DNA from: Candidatus Peregrinibacteria bacterium CG_4_9_14_0_2_um_filter_41_14
GTDB lineage: Bacteria; Patescibacteriota; Gracilibacteria; UBA1369; UM-FILTER-41-14
Direction of reading: 5' to 3'
Length of the DNA stretch: 64,000 nt
NCBI GenBank assembly: GCA_002788755.1
Contig: PFRW01000063.1
Span: 15,173 to 79,172, forward strand
In this document: piece by piece, positions 18,135-27,459 of the stretch
Layout: each line of letters opens with the position of its first letter
Numbering within the stretch: the stretch's first letter is position 1
Notes under the pieces: generated by a model
What the model was told of the DNA's origin: nothing
What the model saw: only the letters and a program-made list of their open reading frames with translations
Databases searched by the model: none
Made by a program: the position numbers and the translations under genes

Positions 18135-19946
18135 ATGAAGAAACCTCAACCAAAAACTAAAAGCTCGCTCAAAAGCTTTGGCATTCTTATTATTACCGCT
18201 CTTGTTATCAGTAGTTTTATTGCCTTTAACCAAGTTAAACAATACAAAACAAAAGAAGTAAGCCTGAGCGAATTTCACCAACACATCAAAAAAGCCCAAA
18301 TTGATGGTAACAAAATTCAAATTGAAGGCGATAAAATTAGCTACATTCTCACAAACACCGACCGCATCTACACTTTTAAAGAGCCAAATTCCCAATTAAA
18401 CGACATTCTTACCAGCAGTCAGATTAACAATCTCAACGTAAAAGTGAAACCAACCAGCAATTTTTGGTACGAATTTCTATTTACCATTGTGCCATTTCTT
18501 CTCATTGCCGGTTTTTTTGTCTTTATGTTTAGACAAGCCCAAAGCAACAACAACCAAGCCATGTCCTTTGGTAAAAGCCGCGCTCGTCTTCATGACCAAA
18601 ACAAAAAGTCAGCTCTCTTTAAAGACGTAGCCGGCGCCGACGAAGCCAAAGAAGAATTAGTTGAAGTCGTTGATTTCCTTAAAAACCCAAAAAAATATTT
18701 AGCCATGGGTGCTAAAATTCCCAAAGGTATTTTACTAATTGGTGCCCCCGGTACCGGTAAAACCCTATTGGCTCGCGCCGTCGCCGGTGAAGCCAAAGTC
18801 CCATTCTACTCAATTTCCGGATCCGAATTTGTCGAAATGTTTGTTGGTGTAGGTGCCAGCCGTGTACGTGATCTATTTAAAGAAGCAAAAGCCAGCGCCC
18901 CTTGTATTATCTTTATTGATGAAATCGATGCCGTTGGTCGCAAAAGAGGTGCCGGTCTTGGCGGTGGACACGATGAAAGAGAGCAGACCCTCAACCAAAT
19001 TCTTACCGAAATGGACGGTTTTGAAACAGATACAAATGTCATTGTTATGGCAGCCACAAACCGTGCCGACGTTTTAGATTCCGCCCTACTAAGACCAGGC
19101 CGTTTTGACCGTCGTGTAATTGTCGACAAACCAAACATTATTCAAAGAGAGGCAATTCTTAAAGTCCACAGCCAAAACAAACCAACCAACAAAGACATCG
19201 ACCTAATGGTCATTGCCCGCCAAACACCCGGCTTTTCTGGCGCCGACCTCGAAAACCTAGTTAACGAAGCCGCAATTATTGCCGCTAAAAAAGGACAAAC
19301 ATCAATCACCCAACACAATCTCGAAATATCTGTAGAAAAAGTAACAATCGGACTCGAAAAGAAATCCCGCAAACTCAGCGACAACGAATTAAAAATTACT
19401 GCATACCACGAAGTAGGTCACGCCGTAATCGGCCACAAACTCCCAGACTGCGACCCGGTAAATAAAATTTCAATCATCTCTCGTGGACAAGCCCTAGGTG
19501 TAACATGGTTCTTACCGGAAAATGACAGCCACCTTTACCCACAAAGCAAATTCGAATCCGAAATCTGTTCATTACTTGGTGGCTACTGCGCCGAAGAAAT
19601 CTTCTTCAATCAAGTTACCACCGGTGCCTCAAGCGACCTAGAAAGAGCCACAGAAATTGCCCGCAACATGGTAACACGCTACGGCATGAGCAAACTCGGC
19701 CCCGTTATTTTTGGCGACAAAGACCAAGAAGTATTTATTGGCAAAGACTTAGGTCATTATAAAAACTACTCGGAAACCTACGCGGCTAAAATTGACGACC
19801 TTATCAAAGAAATCATTCACTCTGCTTACGAAAAAACAAAAAAGATGATCACTGAACATAAAAAAATCATCACTACAATTGCAGAAGACCTTCTTAAAAA
19901 GGAAACAATTAACCGTAAAGAATTCCTCGCTTACTTCTCTAATTAA
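18135..19946 (+). CDS. ftsH: ATP-dependent zinc metalloprotease FtsH
   Basis: Membrane-anchored AAA+ protease degrading damaged or short-lived membrane and cytoplasmic proteins. Two membrane helices (about 13-32 and 112-134) flank a small extracytoplasmic domain. The AAA module has Walker A GAPGTGKT (about 203-210), Walker B IIFIDEIDAVG and the SRH region; the peptidase has HEVGH (about 425-429). At 603 residues it is full length with a short C-terminal tail. Downstream come hsp20 and galU with gaps of 9 and 1 bases, a likely co-transcribed protein-quality group. Confidence 0.97.
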   Translation: MKKPQPKTKSSLKSFGILIITALVISSFIAFNQVKQYKTKEVSLSEFHQHIKKAQIDGNKIQIEGDKISYILTNTDRIYTFKEPNSQLNDILTSSQINNLNVKVKPTSNFWYEFLFTIVPFLLIAGFFVFMFRQAQSNNNQAMSFGKSRARLHDQNKKSALFKDVAGADEAKEELVEVVDFLKNPKKYLAMGAKIPKGILLIGAPGTGKTLLARAVAGEAKVPFYSISGSEFVEMFVGVGASRVRDLFKEAKASAPCIIFIDEIDAVGRKRGAGLGGGHDEREQTLNQILTEMDGFETDTNVIVMAATNRADVLDSALLRPGRFDRRVIVDKPNIIQREAILKVHSQNKPTNKDIDLMVIARQTPGFSGADLENLVNEAAIIAAKKGQTSITQHNLEISVEKVTIGLEKKSRKLSDNELKITAYHEVGHAVIGHKLPDCDPVNKISIISRGQALGVTWFLPENDSHLYPQSKFESEICSLLGGYCAEEIFFNQVTTGASSDLERATEIARNMVTRYGMSKLGPVIFGDKDQEVFIGKDLGHYKNYSETYAAKIDDLIKEIIHSAYEKTKKMITEHKKIITTIAEDLLKKETINRKEFLAYFSN

Positions 19947-19955
19947 CCTTTTAAA

Positions 19956-20390
19956 ATGTCCATCAAAAAAACAAAAATTACGCATCGAGGCGACGAAGAA
20001 GCCATGAATGACCTAATTGCGACCGAAGAAATCATTAAACCACAAACAACCAAAATTACGGAAGGACGTCTAGCCGTAGATGTTTACGAAACTGTCACCA
20101 AACTGGTAATCGTCGCCCCAATTGCCGGTATCGAAATCAGCAACCTCGAAGTCCTAGTCGAAAACGATGTGCTTACAATCAAAGGAAACCGCAGTCACAT
20201 CTACAAAGAAATCAAAAGCGAACATTATTTATGCCAAGAATGTTTTTGGGGCAACTTTTCTCGTTCCATCATTTTACCACCAAATCTAGACACCGACGAC
20301 ATGAAAGCCAGCTTTAAAAGGGGAGTACTTAATATCGAAATCAGCAAAAAGGACGACCAAAGCAGTAAAACTATCCGTATAAGCAACTAA
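19956..20390 (+). CDS. Small heat-shock protein, Hsp20/alpha-crystallin family
   Basis: A 144-residue ATP-independent holdase. The alpha-crystallin domain spans about 45-140, with AVDVYETVTKLVIVAPIAG at its start and the family's closing FKRGVLNIEISKK block (usual form A-xxNGVL-xVxxPK; the asparagine is arginine here). The N-terminal arm is short, and the C-terminus TIRISN carries the I-x-I oligomerisation motif. It sits between ftsH and galU. No CIRCE-type operator is visible upstream. Confidence 0.9.
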   Translation: MSIKKTKITHRGDEEAMNDLIATEEIIKPQTTKITEGRLAVDVYETVTKLVIVAPIAGIEISNLEVLVENDVLTIKGNRSHIYKEIKSEHYLCQECFWGNFSRSIILPPNLDTDDMKASFKRGVLNIEISKKDDQSSKTIRISN

Positions 20391-20391
20391 T

Positions 20392-21261
20392 ATGAAAATC
20401 CGCAAAGCAATATTTCCAGTCGCCGGGTTTGGTACACGTTTCTTACCAGTAACAAAGTCTCAACCAAAAGAGATGTTACCAATAGTCGACAAACCAATCA
20501 TCCATTATCTAGTGGAAGAAGCTGTAGCCTCCGGCATCGAAGAAATTATTCTAATCACCGGCCGCGGTAAAAAAGCGATTGAAGACTATTTTGACCAATC
20601 TTTTGAACTGGAATACAACTTAGTGGAAAAAGGCAAACACCAACTACTACAAGCCATCCGTGAAATTCCCAACCTTGCCCGTTTCGTCTATTTAAGACAG
20701 CCGATTCCCCGCGGCGACGGTCACGCCATTTTATGCGCCCGCGACCTAATCGGTGACGAGCCCTGCGCCGTAATTTACGGTGACGACCTCGTCGACAGCG
20801 AAATCCCAGCCCTAGCCCAACTTTTAGAAGTCTACAATCAAACCAATCAGCCCGTAATCGGCTTAACAAAAGTCGCCCCAACAGATGTCAGCAGCTACGG
20901 TATTGTCGAAACCTCCGATCACAACAACCTGCTTCAAATCAAAAGCCTCATCGAAAAACCCGAACAAGAAGACGCACCTTCCAACTTAGCCGTTATTGGC
21001 AAATACATCCTCACACCCCAAATCTTTGAAATCCTTGCTAAAGTTGAAGAAGGCTCCGTTGGCGATGGCGAAATTAGACTTGCCGACGCATTCATCATTG
21101 CCCTCAAACACAACTACCCACTATACGGCAAGCTAATTGATGGCAAGCGATACGATGCCGGCAGTAAAATTGGATTCCTCAAAGCCACAATCGATTTCGC
21201 CCTCAAACGACCAGAATTAGCAACAGAACTAAGAGCCCATCTAAAGAACATTGATCTATAG
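20392..21261 (+). CDS. galU: UTP-glucose-1-phosphate uridylyltransferase
   Basis: Makes UDP-glucose for surface polysaccharide and nucleotide-sugar pathways. The nucleotidyltransferase signature GFGTRFLPVTKSQPKEMLPI is at residues 12-31, with DKPIIHYLVEEA following, and VIGLTKVAPTDVSSYGIVE and IEKP later. The 289-residue length is normal. It begins one base after the hsp20 stop. The nearby sugar-phosphate transferase (22960-24390) is a plausible user of its product pathway. Confidence 0.95.
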   Translation: MKIRKAIFPVAGFGTRFLPVTKSQPKEMLPIVDKPIIHYLVEEAVASGIEEIILITGRGKKAIEDYFDQSFELEYNLVEKGKHQLLQAIREIPNLARFVYLRQPIPRGDGHAILCARDLIGDEPCAVIYGDDLVDSEIPALAQLLEVYNQTNQPVIGLTKVAPTDVSSYGIVETSDHNNLLQIKSLIEKPEQEDAPSNLAVIGKYILTPQIFEILAKVEEGSVGDGEIRLADAFIIALKHNYPLYGKLIDGKRYDAGSKIGFLKATIDFALKRPELATELRAHLKNIDL

Positions 21262-21279
21262 AATAAAATAAGTTATACT
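21251..21279 (+). promoter_or_regulatory. Promoter of the TPR gene, inside the 3' end of galU
   Basis: -35 TTGATC (21251-21256), 17 bp spacer, -10 TATACT (21274-21279); both hexamers are good matches. Predicted start near 21286, 32 bases before the TPR ATG. The -35 lies within the last codons of galU, and the -10 lies inside an inverted repeat. Confidence 0.6.
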
Positions 21280-21300
21280 AACTGGATAACTTTATTATTC
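21261..21300. repeat. Imperfect inverted repeat after galU
   Basis: Left arm 21261-21276 and right arm 21286-21300 are near-complements (GAATAA...AAGTTAT against ATAACTT...TTATTC) around a 9-base loop. It starts at the galU stop codon and spans the TPR-gene -10. It could be a weak terminator for galU or an operator; no strong T-run follows, so neither role is clear. Confidence 0.4.
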
Positions 21301-21317
21301 TATAAAAAGTTTAGCCA

Positions 21318-21923
21318 ATGTTAGTAGAAACAAAATATAATGATCTATTAAAAGCAGCTGATCAATATAAGTTAAAAGGAGAGCACGAACAGGCAATTAA
21401 AATCTGCCAAGAAATCCTCTTTGACGATCTTAACTGTGTAGAAGCATATGAAGAAATTGGTGACAACTACATGAACCTACGCCAGTACGATAAAGCAATT
21501 ATCGCACTTAATCGTGCTTTAAAAATCAATCCCGAAAGTCCAAACGCCCTCTACTTAATTGGGTTTGCCTATTCTGCAATTAGCGAATGGCTTGATTCGG
21601 AACTTTATTTAAACCAAGCCAACAAACTCGAACCAAATCATCCAGAAATTTTACGTTGCTTAGGCTGGACTATTTTTCATTCAGGCCGTCAACCACAAGG
21701 CTTAATTATTCTAAACCGAGCTGCTACCCTTGCCCCAAACGATTGCTTCATAATCTCCGATTTAGGCATGTGTCAATTAAGTATCCGTAATTTTGAAGCA
21801 GCCGAGAAGAATTTCCAACACATCCTAAAAATTGAACCACAAAATACACGTGCCAAAGAATGTCTCGACGCATGTCGGTATTTCAAAATTCGTCAAAACA
21901 AAACCAAAGCCAAAACCAAGTAG
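21318..21923 (+). CDS. Tetratricopeptide-repeat protein
   Basis: A 201-residue soluble protein built of about five TPR motifs. Clear units include AYEEIGDNYMNLRQYDKAII, ALYLIGFAYSAISEWLDSEL and EILRCLGWTIFHSGRQPQGL. No signal peptide or second domain is present, so it is probably a cytoplasmic scaffold. The C-terminus is a Lys-rich tail. It has its own promoter overlapping galU. The partner is unknown. Confidence 0.85.
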   Translation: MLVETKYNDLLKAADQYKLKGEHEQAIKICQEILFDDLNCVEAYEEIGDNYMNLRQYDKAIIALNRALKINPESPNALYLIGFAYSAISEWLDSELYLNQANKLEPNHPEILRCLGWTIFHSGRQPQGLIILNRAATLAPNDCFIISDLGMCQLSIRNFEAAEKNFQHILKIEPQNTRAKECLDACRYFKIRQNKTKAKTK

Positions 21924-21988
21924 TCTATACACATTAAGTAATCAAGAGTAACATAAAAACACTACTCTGAATATTTAATCCATAGACA

Positions 21989-22582
21989 ATGCAACTACAG
22001 TATAAAAAATTCCTGTTACCAATCGTAATAGGAATTTTTAGCATCATCGTTATTTCCGGCTGCAATAATAACGTTAGCGCCGAGCCTGCAACTATTGAAT
22101 CTGTTGCCATCAAAACGATCACCGCTCTTAAAAACAAAGACCTAGAGCAGCTAAGCCTTATAACTCACCCCAGCCAAGGTGTAGTTTTTTCACCATACGG
22201 TTATATAAATCAAGACAGTAGCATCACTCTATCTACGGACGAACTAAGCAATCTAGATCTAAACCAAAATTTTACATGGGGTACGTACGACGGTATCGGC
22301 ACACCAATTAATCTTAGTGTCCAACAATATTGGGAACAGTTTATTTACGATCGTGACTATTTAATGGCACCTCAAGTCGCTCAAAACCAAACACTGGGGA
22401 CTGGCAATAGCCTCATAAATATTGATACAGTCTTTCCAACCGGTACATTTATTGAATACTATTTTCCTGGAGAAGACCCGCAATTTGAAGGCATGGACTG
22501 GTCCAGTCTTCGACTCGTTTTTGATTTATACAACAACGAATGGAAATTAGTTGGAATTATTCACGATCAGTGGACAATTTAA
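21989..22582 (+). CDS. Lipoprotein of unknown function
   Basis: A 197-residue protein with a lipobox signal (hydrophobic core FLLPIVIGIFSIIVIS, then GC at 27-28). The mature domain contains ITALKNKDLEQLSLITHP and VFDLYNNEWKLVGIIHDQW. This pattern (counted 'do events' helix, then a final beta-strand ending in a W-K-L-V-G-I block) resembles small secreted NTF2/DUF4878-like domains, but I cannot assign a family. The rnpB promoter overlaps its stop codon. Confidence 0.7.
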   Translation: MQLQYKKFLLPIVIGIFSIIVISGCNNNVSAEPATIESVAIKTITALKNKDLEQLSLITHPSQGVVFSPYGYINQDSSITLSTDELSNLDLNQNFTWGTYDGIGTPINLSVQQYWEQFIYDRDYLMAPQVAQNQTLGTGNSLINIDTVFPTGTFIEYYFPGEDPQFEGMDWSSLRLVFDLYNNEWKLVGIIHDQWTI

Positions 22583-22599
22583 GCAAATATAAGTATACT
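22571..22599 (+). promoter_or_regulatory. Promoter of rnpB
   Basis: -35 TGGACA (22571-22576), 17 bp spacer, -10 TATACT (22594-22599), each 5/6 to consensus. The expected start, 6-7 bases after the -10, coincides with the first base of helix P1 of the RNase P RNA (22606), so the mature 5' end probably equals the transcription start. The -35 lies in the final codons of the preceding lipoprotein gene. Confidence 0.8.
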
Positions 22600-22605
22600 A
22601 ACCCA

Positions 22606-22940
22606 GCTCCCATTGGGTCGCCGTACATTGTGCGGAGGAAAGTCCGGGCATGTGAAGCAAAGGTAGCTCCTAACAGAAGCCGTTCCGTTTCGACGGAATA
22701 GGGAAAGTGCCGCAGAGACTATACTAGTCCCGTTTTACGGGATGAAAGGTGAAAAGCCCTACTTAGTAGGGGCCCTATCGGTAACGATAGGTTGCTGGTA
22801 AACCCTACCTCATGCAAGGCAGAATGGGACATTGTGAACTAACCGTGCTTCCGGTCACAGTGTGCCTGCCGCTAGAGGTCTTATGCGAATAAGATCCCAG
22901 ATAGATGACCCTTAATACAGAACCCGGCTTATTGGGAGCA
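22606..22940 (+). ncRNA. rnpB: RNase P RNA, bacterial type A
   Basis: Catalytic RNA that trims tRNA 5' leaders. Helix P1 is formed by GCTCCCA (22606-22612) and TGGGAGC (22933-22939). The conserved P4/CR-I block GAGGAAAGTCCGGGC is near 22637-22651 and its partner ACAGAACCCGGCTTA near 22917-22931. A GGTAAACCC near 22797 matches the L15 loop GGU that pairs with tRNA CCA ends, consistent with the CCA-encoding tRNA genes in this window. About 335 nt, a compact type A molecule. Ends are placed from P1. Confidence 0.95.
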
Positions 22941-22959
22941 CTCAATTTAGTCACTAGAT

Positions 22960-24390
22960 TTGAAAAAAGTCACAATCATCCTAGGCATACTTCGACTACC
23001 AACCGACCTAACTGCAGCCGTACTCGCATTGCTCACCAGTTACTATCTTCGCTATTCCATTAGCCAAAATATTGGCAATACACTTAGTGAAGCTGACTAC
23101 CTTACACTGTCTCAATTTTTAGAAAAAACCTACTGGCTAATTCCGCTTACAATAGCCCTTTTTGCTATACTCGGATTATACCGAATCAAAACTAATATTG
23201 GTCTCTTTAATCAAATTGGGCGCATCATTACCACAAGTCTACTTTTATTCATGACCGTCCTTACATACTACTTTTTGATCAGAGCTTTTCCATTTTCTCG
23301 TTTAGTCGTGATTTACATTGCAACTTTACTTACAATCTACGCAACCATCGGCCGCACTGGATTAACATTGCTTCACAAACATCTACTACGCAAAAATATC
23401 GGCCGCCAAAAAATACTATTACTAGGAAACAACAAAACCGCTCACAACATCGCACTACAACTTAAAAAAGACTATCAATATGAACTTGTTGGCTACCTAG
23501 CCGATCGCCCCCTCACTACCAAAACATCCAAATGGCTTGGCAAATATGCAGATTTAGAAAAAATTTGCAAAAAATACAAAGTTGAAGAAATCGTGCAATC
23601 CACAACCGAAAGCGAATTTAGCAGTGCCAGCTGTATCAATTTTTGCCGTTATAAACTTATAGAATATTACTACATTCCTGCTACATTTAACCTTCTCGAA
23701 CACAAATTCCAATTTGACAATCTCCGCGGCATTCCTTGGCTTAAGTGGCAAAAAACACCACTAGAAGGATGGGGAAGAGTCGCCAAACGAATCTTCGACC
23801 TTACCCTCACAATTCCAGTACTCATTATTTTATCACCATTATTTTTGCTAGTTGCCATTCTTATTAAAATCGATTCAAAAGGAACAATTTTCTATAAATA
23901 CCTAGACAATGGCAAAATATCCACCCGTATTGGACAAAAAGGTGAACCGTTTTATTGCTATAAATTCCGCACCATGCAAAGCAACACTCACAACCAACGT
24001 TACGACGAACTAGCAACCAAAAACCACCGCGAAGGACCAATCGTTAAAATCAAAAACGACCCAAGGATTACCAAAATCGGCAAATTCCTCCGTAGGTTTG
24101 ACCTCGATGAGCTTCCACAACTAATTAACGTCATCAAAGGAGACATGAGCCTCGTCGGTCCCAGACCACACCTCCCCGAAGAAGTAGCCAAATACGACAA
24201 CCATCATCTATTCGTCCTCACAATCAAACCTGGCATTACTGGACTTGCTCAAGTTAGCGGACGCAGCCAACTCAACTTTGACGATGAAGTCAAACTAGAC
24301 TCATACTACATTGAACATTGGAGCCTCTGGCTAGACTTTAAAATCGCCCTCAAAACCATTCCAGCAGTATTATTTCACGAATCAAATTAA
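22960..24390 (+). CDS. Undecaprenyl-phosphate sugar phosphotransferase (WcaJ/WbaP-like)
   Basis: A 476-residue polyprenyl glycosylphosphotransferase that would load the first sugar phosphate on a lipid carrier for surface polysaccharide. It has four N-terminal membrane helices, a Rossmann-like CoA-binding_3 domain (about 145-250), and one more helix (LTIPVLIILSPLFLLVAIL). The Bac_transf catalytic domain follows, with FYCYKFRTMQ, LRRFDLDELPQLINVIKGDM and SLVGPRPHLPEE. The start is a TTG at 22960, 20 bases after rnpB; no ATG fits the N-terminus. Substrate sugar is unknown. Confidence 0.92.
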   Translation: MKKVTIILGILRLPTDLTAAVLALLTSYYLRYSISQNIGNTLSEADYLTLSQFLEKTYWLIPLTIALFAILGLYRIKTNIGLFNQIGRIITTSLLLFMTVLTYYFLIRAFPFSRLVVIYIATLLTIYATIGRTGLTLLHKHLLRKNIGRQKILLLGNNKTAHNIALQLKKDYQYELVGYLADRPLTTKTSKWLGKYADLEKICKKYKVEEIVQSTTESEFSSASCINFCRYKLIEYYYIPATFNLLEHKFQFDNLRGIPWLKWQKTPLEGWGRVAKRIFDLTLTIPVLIILSPLFLLVAILIKIDSKGTIFYKYLDNGKISTRIGQKGEPFYCYKFRTMQSNTHNQRYDELATKNHREGPIVKIKNDPRITKIGKFLRRFDLDELPQLINVIKGDMSLVGPRPHLPEEVAKYDNHHLFVLTIKPGITGLAQVSGRSQLNFDDEVKLDSYYIEHWSLWLDFKIALKTIPAVLFHESN

Positions 24391-24397
24391 TAGTGGC

Positions 24398-24426
24398 TTG
24401 ATCGTAATTGTTCGCTAAAGTATAGT
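24398..24426 (+). promoter_or_regulatory. Promoter of secA
   Basis: -35 TTGATC (24398-24403), 17 bp spacer, -10 TATAGT (24421-24426). Start predicted near 24433, about 18 bases before the GTG start codon at 24451. Confidence 0.65.
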
Positions 24427-24450
24427 ATCCGCAAGTTTAACCAAAAAACT

Positions 24451-27090
24451 GTGTTACAAAAAATTATTACAAAAATTATCGGCGACCCAAACGAAAAAGC
24501 TATCAAAAAAATTCTTCCAATCGTTGAACAAGTTAATCATCATTTTAATATTTTCGATGCCAAAAAATTAGACGAATTCGGCATCCAAGAACAAACACAA
24601 GTTTTTAGAGATCGGATTCAAGCAGGGGAAAGCACCGACGATCTTTTACCCGAAGCCTTTGGCCTTGTAAAATATGCCTGTAAATTTTTAGTAGGAAAAA
24701 CATGGGATGTTCGAGGTGAAGAAGAAAGCTGGAACATGGTACCATATGATGTTCAAATTATTGGCGGTATCGTGCTACATCAAGGCAAAATCACCGAAAT
24801 GAAAACAGGTGAAGGTAAAACCCTAGTTTGTACAATGCCAGCTTACTTAAACGCCCTAACCGACAAAGGCGTCTTTGTAATTACGGTAAATGACTACCTT
24901 GCCCATCGTGATTCCGAATGGATGGGGGGTCTTTATAAATGCCTAGGCATGACAACTGGCGTAATTTACAGTCACCAACCTCAACAAGAAAAAATTGACA
25001 GCTACAAAGCTGATATCACCTATGGAACTAACAACGAATTCGGCTTCGATTACCTCCGCGACAACATGGCCACCAACAAAGATCAACTAGTTCAAAAAGA
25101 TCTACATTATGCAATTTTAGATGAGGTCGACTCCATTTTAGTAGATGAAGCCCGAACCCCACTAATCATCTCCGCACCAGCAGAAGAATCAACAGACAAA
25201 TACTACAAATACGCCCAACTAATCCCACAATTAAAAGAAAACGAGCACTACAATGTCGATGAAAAAATGCGAACTGCAACACTAACCGAAGCGGGTATAA
25301 CCAAAATGGAAAAACTATTAGGTCTCGAAAACATTTACACAGAAGCCGGCTTTCAAGAAGTACATCACATCGAACAATCACTAAAAGCCAGTGCCATCTT
25401 CAAAAGAGACAAAGATTACGTCATCCAAGAAAATGAAATTATAATTGTCGACGATTTTACCGGCCGCCTTATGCCAGGACGTCGCTACAGTCAAGGACTA
25501 CACCAAGCAATCGAAGCCAAAGAAAATGTCGAAATCAAACGTGAAAGTCGCACACTTGCTACAATTACCTTCCAAAATTATTTCCGTCTTTTTGAAAAAC
25601 TTGCCGGTATGACCGGTACTGCTAAAACCGAGGAAGAAGAATTCTACAAAATCTACGGCCTTGAAACAATTGTCATACCGACAAACAAACCCGTAGTACG
25701 TGAAGACCTGCCTGACAACATTTACCGCACCGCCAAAGGCAAATACATTGCCATTACCAATACAGCTAAAGAATTACACAAAAAAGGTCAGCCAGTACTA
25801 ATTGGTACCGTTTCTGTCGAACAGTCCGAACTTCTTAGCAGTCTGTTCCAAAAAAGTGGCATAATTCACAATGTTCTAAACGCAAAACAACATGAACGAG
25901 AAGCCGAAATTGTCGCCAACGCCGGTGAAGAAGGCGCCGTTACTATCGCCACCAATATGGCAGGTCGTGGTACCGACATCAAAATTAAAGATAGCGTTAA
26001 AAAACTTAACGGACTTCACATTATCGGCACCGAGCGCCACGAAAGTCGCCGGATCGACAATCAGCTTCGTGGCCGCGCCGGACGACAAGGCGACCCAGGT
26101 ACAAGCCAATTCTACGTTTCTATGGAAGATGATTTAATGCGCATTTTTGGTGGTGATCGTGTCAAAACCATGATGGACGTTCTTAAAGTCCCCGAAGACC
26201 AACCAATTACTAACAAGTTCATTAGCAAAGCCATCGAAAGCGCCCAAAAACGTGTTGAAGGCTATAACTTTGACGTACGTAAACACGTTGTCGAATACGA
26301 TGATGTAATGAACTACCACCGTGAAATCATCTACAAAATGCGCCGCCGCATCTTACTTGGAGCTAATCTTAAAAATGAAATTCTCCTTCAATTTGAAAAA
26401 GAGGCCGAAAACATCATCTTCAATCATCAACTACCAGAAAACAGCTACGACATAAAAGAGATTCTAGAAACAATTAATGCCATCCACAATCGTCCATTTG
26501 ACCCCATTACAGAAGATCAACTAAGCAAAACCAGCAACCAAGAAGAGCTTATTGCATTAGTAAAAGATTACCTTATTAGCGAATATCAAAAACTAGAAGA
26601 CAAACTACCAGACCCCGAAATTCTTCGCGACCTTGAACGCCAAGTTTACCTACGCGCCATAGACACAGTCTGGATCGAACATATCGATACCATGGATGAA
26701 ACCCGTAAAAGCGTAGCCCTACAAGGATACGGTCAACGTGACCCACTTGTTGCTTACAAAGACGAAGCCTTCCTCGAGCTCCAAAACTCACTCAACGCCA
26801 TTCGACGTAATGTTGTAAACACACTCTTTAAGGTCGAACTTACCCCTCAAACCCAACAACAAATTAGCGGCGACGTTTACGATACAAAGAACATTGCAAC
26901 AAATGAAGATCAAATCGAAGCTCAACTAACAGACGGATCAGTTAAAAAGAGCATAACCTCAAACAATCCTGCCCCTACACGTGCACCCGCAACAACTCAT
27001 ACCATGAAATATCCAGAAACAGGCAGAAATGACTTATGCCCATGCGGCAGCCAGAAAAAATACAAACATTGCCACGGTAAACCAGAATAA
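24451..27090 (+). CDS. secA: Preprotein translocase ATPase SecA
   Basis: Drives Sec-dependent export. The 879 residues carry the DEAD-like motor: EMKTGEGKT (about 120), LDEVDSILVDEARTPLIIS (about 220), the preprotein cross-linking region, and the second motor domain with ATNMAGRGTDIKI and RIDNQLRGRAGRQGDPG. It ends with a zinc-binding SEC-C motif, CPCGSQKKYKHCHG, used for SecB or ribosome contact. The start is GTG. It would serve the many signal-peptide proteins here. Confidence 0.97.
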   Translation: MLQKIITKIIGDPNEKAIKKILPIVEQVNHHFNIFDAKKLDEFGIQEQTQVFRDRIQAGESTDDLLPEAFGLVKYACKFLVGKTWDVRGEEESWNMVPYDVQIIGGIVLHQGKITEMKTGEGKTLVCTMPAYLNALTDKGVFVITVNDYLAHRDSEWMGGLYKCLGMTTGVIYSHQPQQEKIDSYKADITYGTNNEFGFDYLRDNMATNKDQLVQKDLHYAILDEVDSILVDEARTPLIISAPAEESTDKYYKYAQLIPQLKENEHYNVDEKMRTATLTEAGITKMEKLLGLENIYTEAGFQEVHHIEQSLKASAIFKRDKDYVIQENEIIIVDDFTGRLMPGRRYSQGLHQAIEAKENVEIKRESRTLATITFQNYFRLFEKLAGMTGTAKTEEEEFYKIYGLETIVIPTNKPVVREDLPDNIYRTAKGKYIAITNTAKELHKKGQPVLIGTVSVEQSELLSSLFQKSGIIHNVLNAKQHEREAEIVANAGEEGAVTIATNMAGRGTDIKIKDSVKKLNGLHIIGTERHESRRIDNQLRGRAGRQGDPGTSQFYVSMEDDLMRIFGGDRVKTMMDVLKVPEDQPITNKFISKAIESAQKRVEGYNFDVRKHVVEYDDVMNYHREIIYKMRRRILLGANLKNEILLQFEKEAENIIFNHQLPENSYDIKEILETINAIHNRPFDPITEDQLSKTSNQEELIALVKDYLISEYQKLEDKLPDPEILRDLERQVYLRAIDTVWIEHIDTMDETRKSVALQGYGQRDPLVAYKDEAFLELQNSLNAIRRNVVNTLFKVELTPQTQQQISGDVYDTKNIATNEDQIEAQLTDGSVKKSITSNNPAPTRAPATTHTMKYPETGRNDLCPCGSQKKYKHCHGKPE

Positions 27091-27143
27091 ACAAAAAAAA
27101 GACTTTCAACAACACAACACATTCGCTATATTACACCCGACTC

Positions 27144-27220
<77 letters not shown>

Positions 27221-27250
27221 AATAACCTCACTAAAAAAAATAAGGTTATT
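27221..27250 (+). terminator. Weak stem-loop after tRNA-Ala
   Basis: Perfect 8-bp arms AATAACCT (27221-27228) and AGGTTATT (27243-27250) start directly after the tRNA CCA, with a 14-base A-rich loop. There is no T-run after the stem, so it may be a processing or weak termination signal. From here to 27390 I see no gene. Confidence 0.35.
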
Positions 27251-27390
27251 TCACGTAAAAAATCCAAAAAACACAAAGTTGTCAATATTTCTGACAACAG
27301 CTTCAAGCTGACTGCAAATCGGATAAAAGTGATCATAGAGACAAAAAAGAACACTAGTTAAAAATCAGCAGTCAACTCTTTTCAGAAAAA

Positions 27391-27419
27391 TTGACGCTTT
27401 ACGAAGAGCACACTATATT
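27391..27419 (+). promoter_or_regulatory. Promoter of the first sigma4/HARE-HTH gene
   Basis: -35 TTGACG (27391-27396), 17 bp spacer, -10 TATATT (27414-27419). The TTG that would be the most upstream start of the following frame is this -35 itself, so translation must begin later, at the ATG 27460. Confidence 0.7.
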
Positions 27420-27459
27420 TTATATATACATAAATATTAGTGACTTAAATCATACATAT

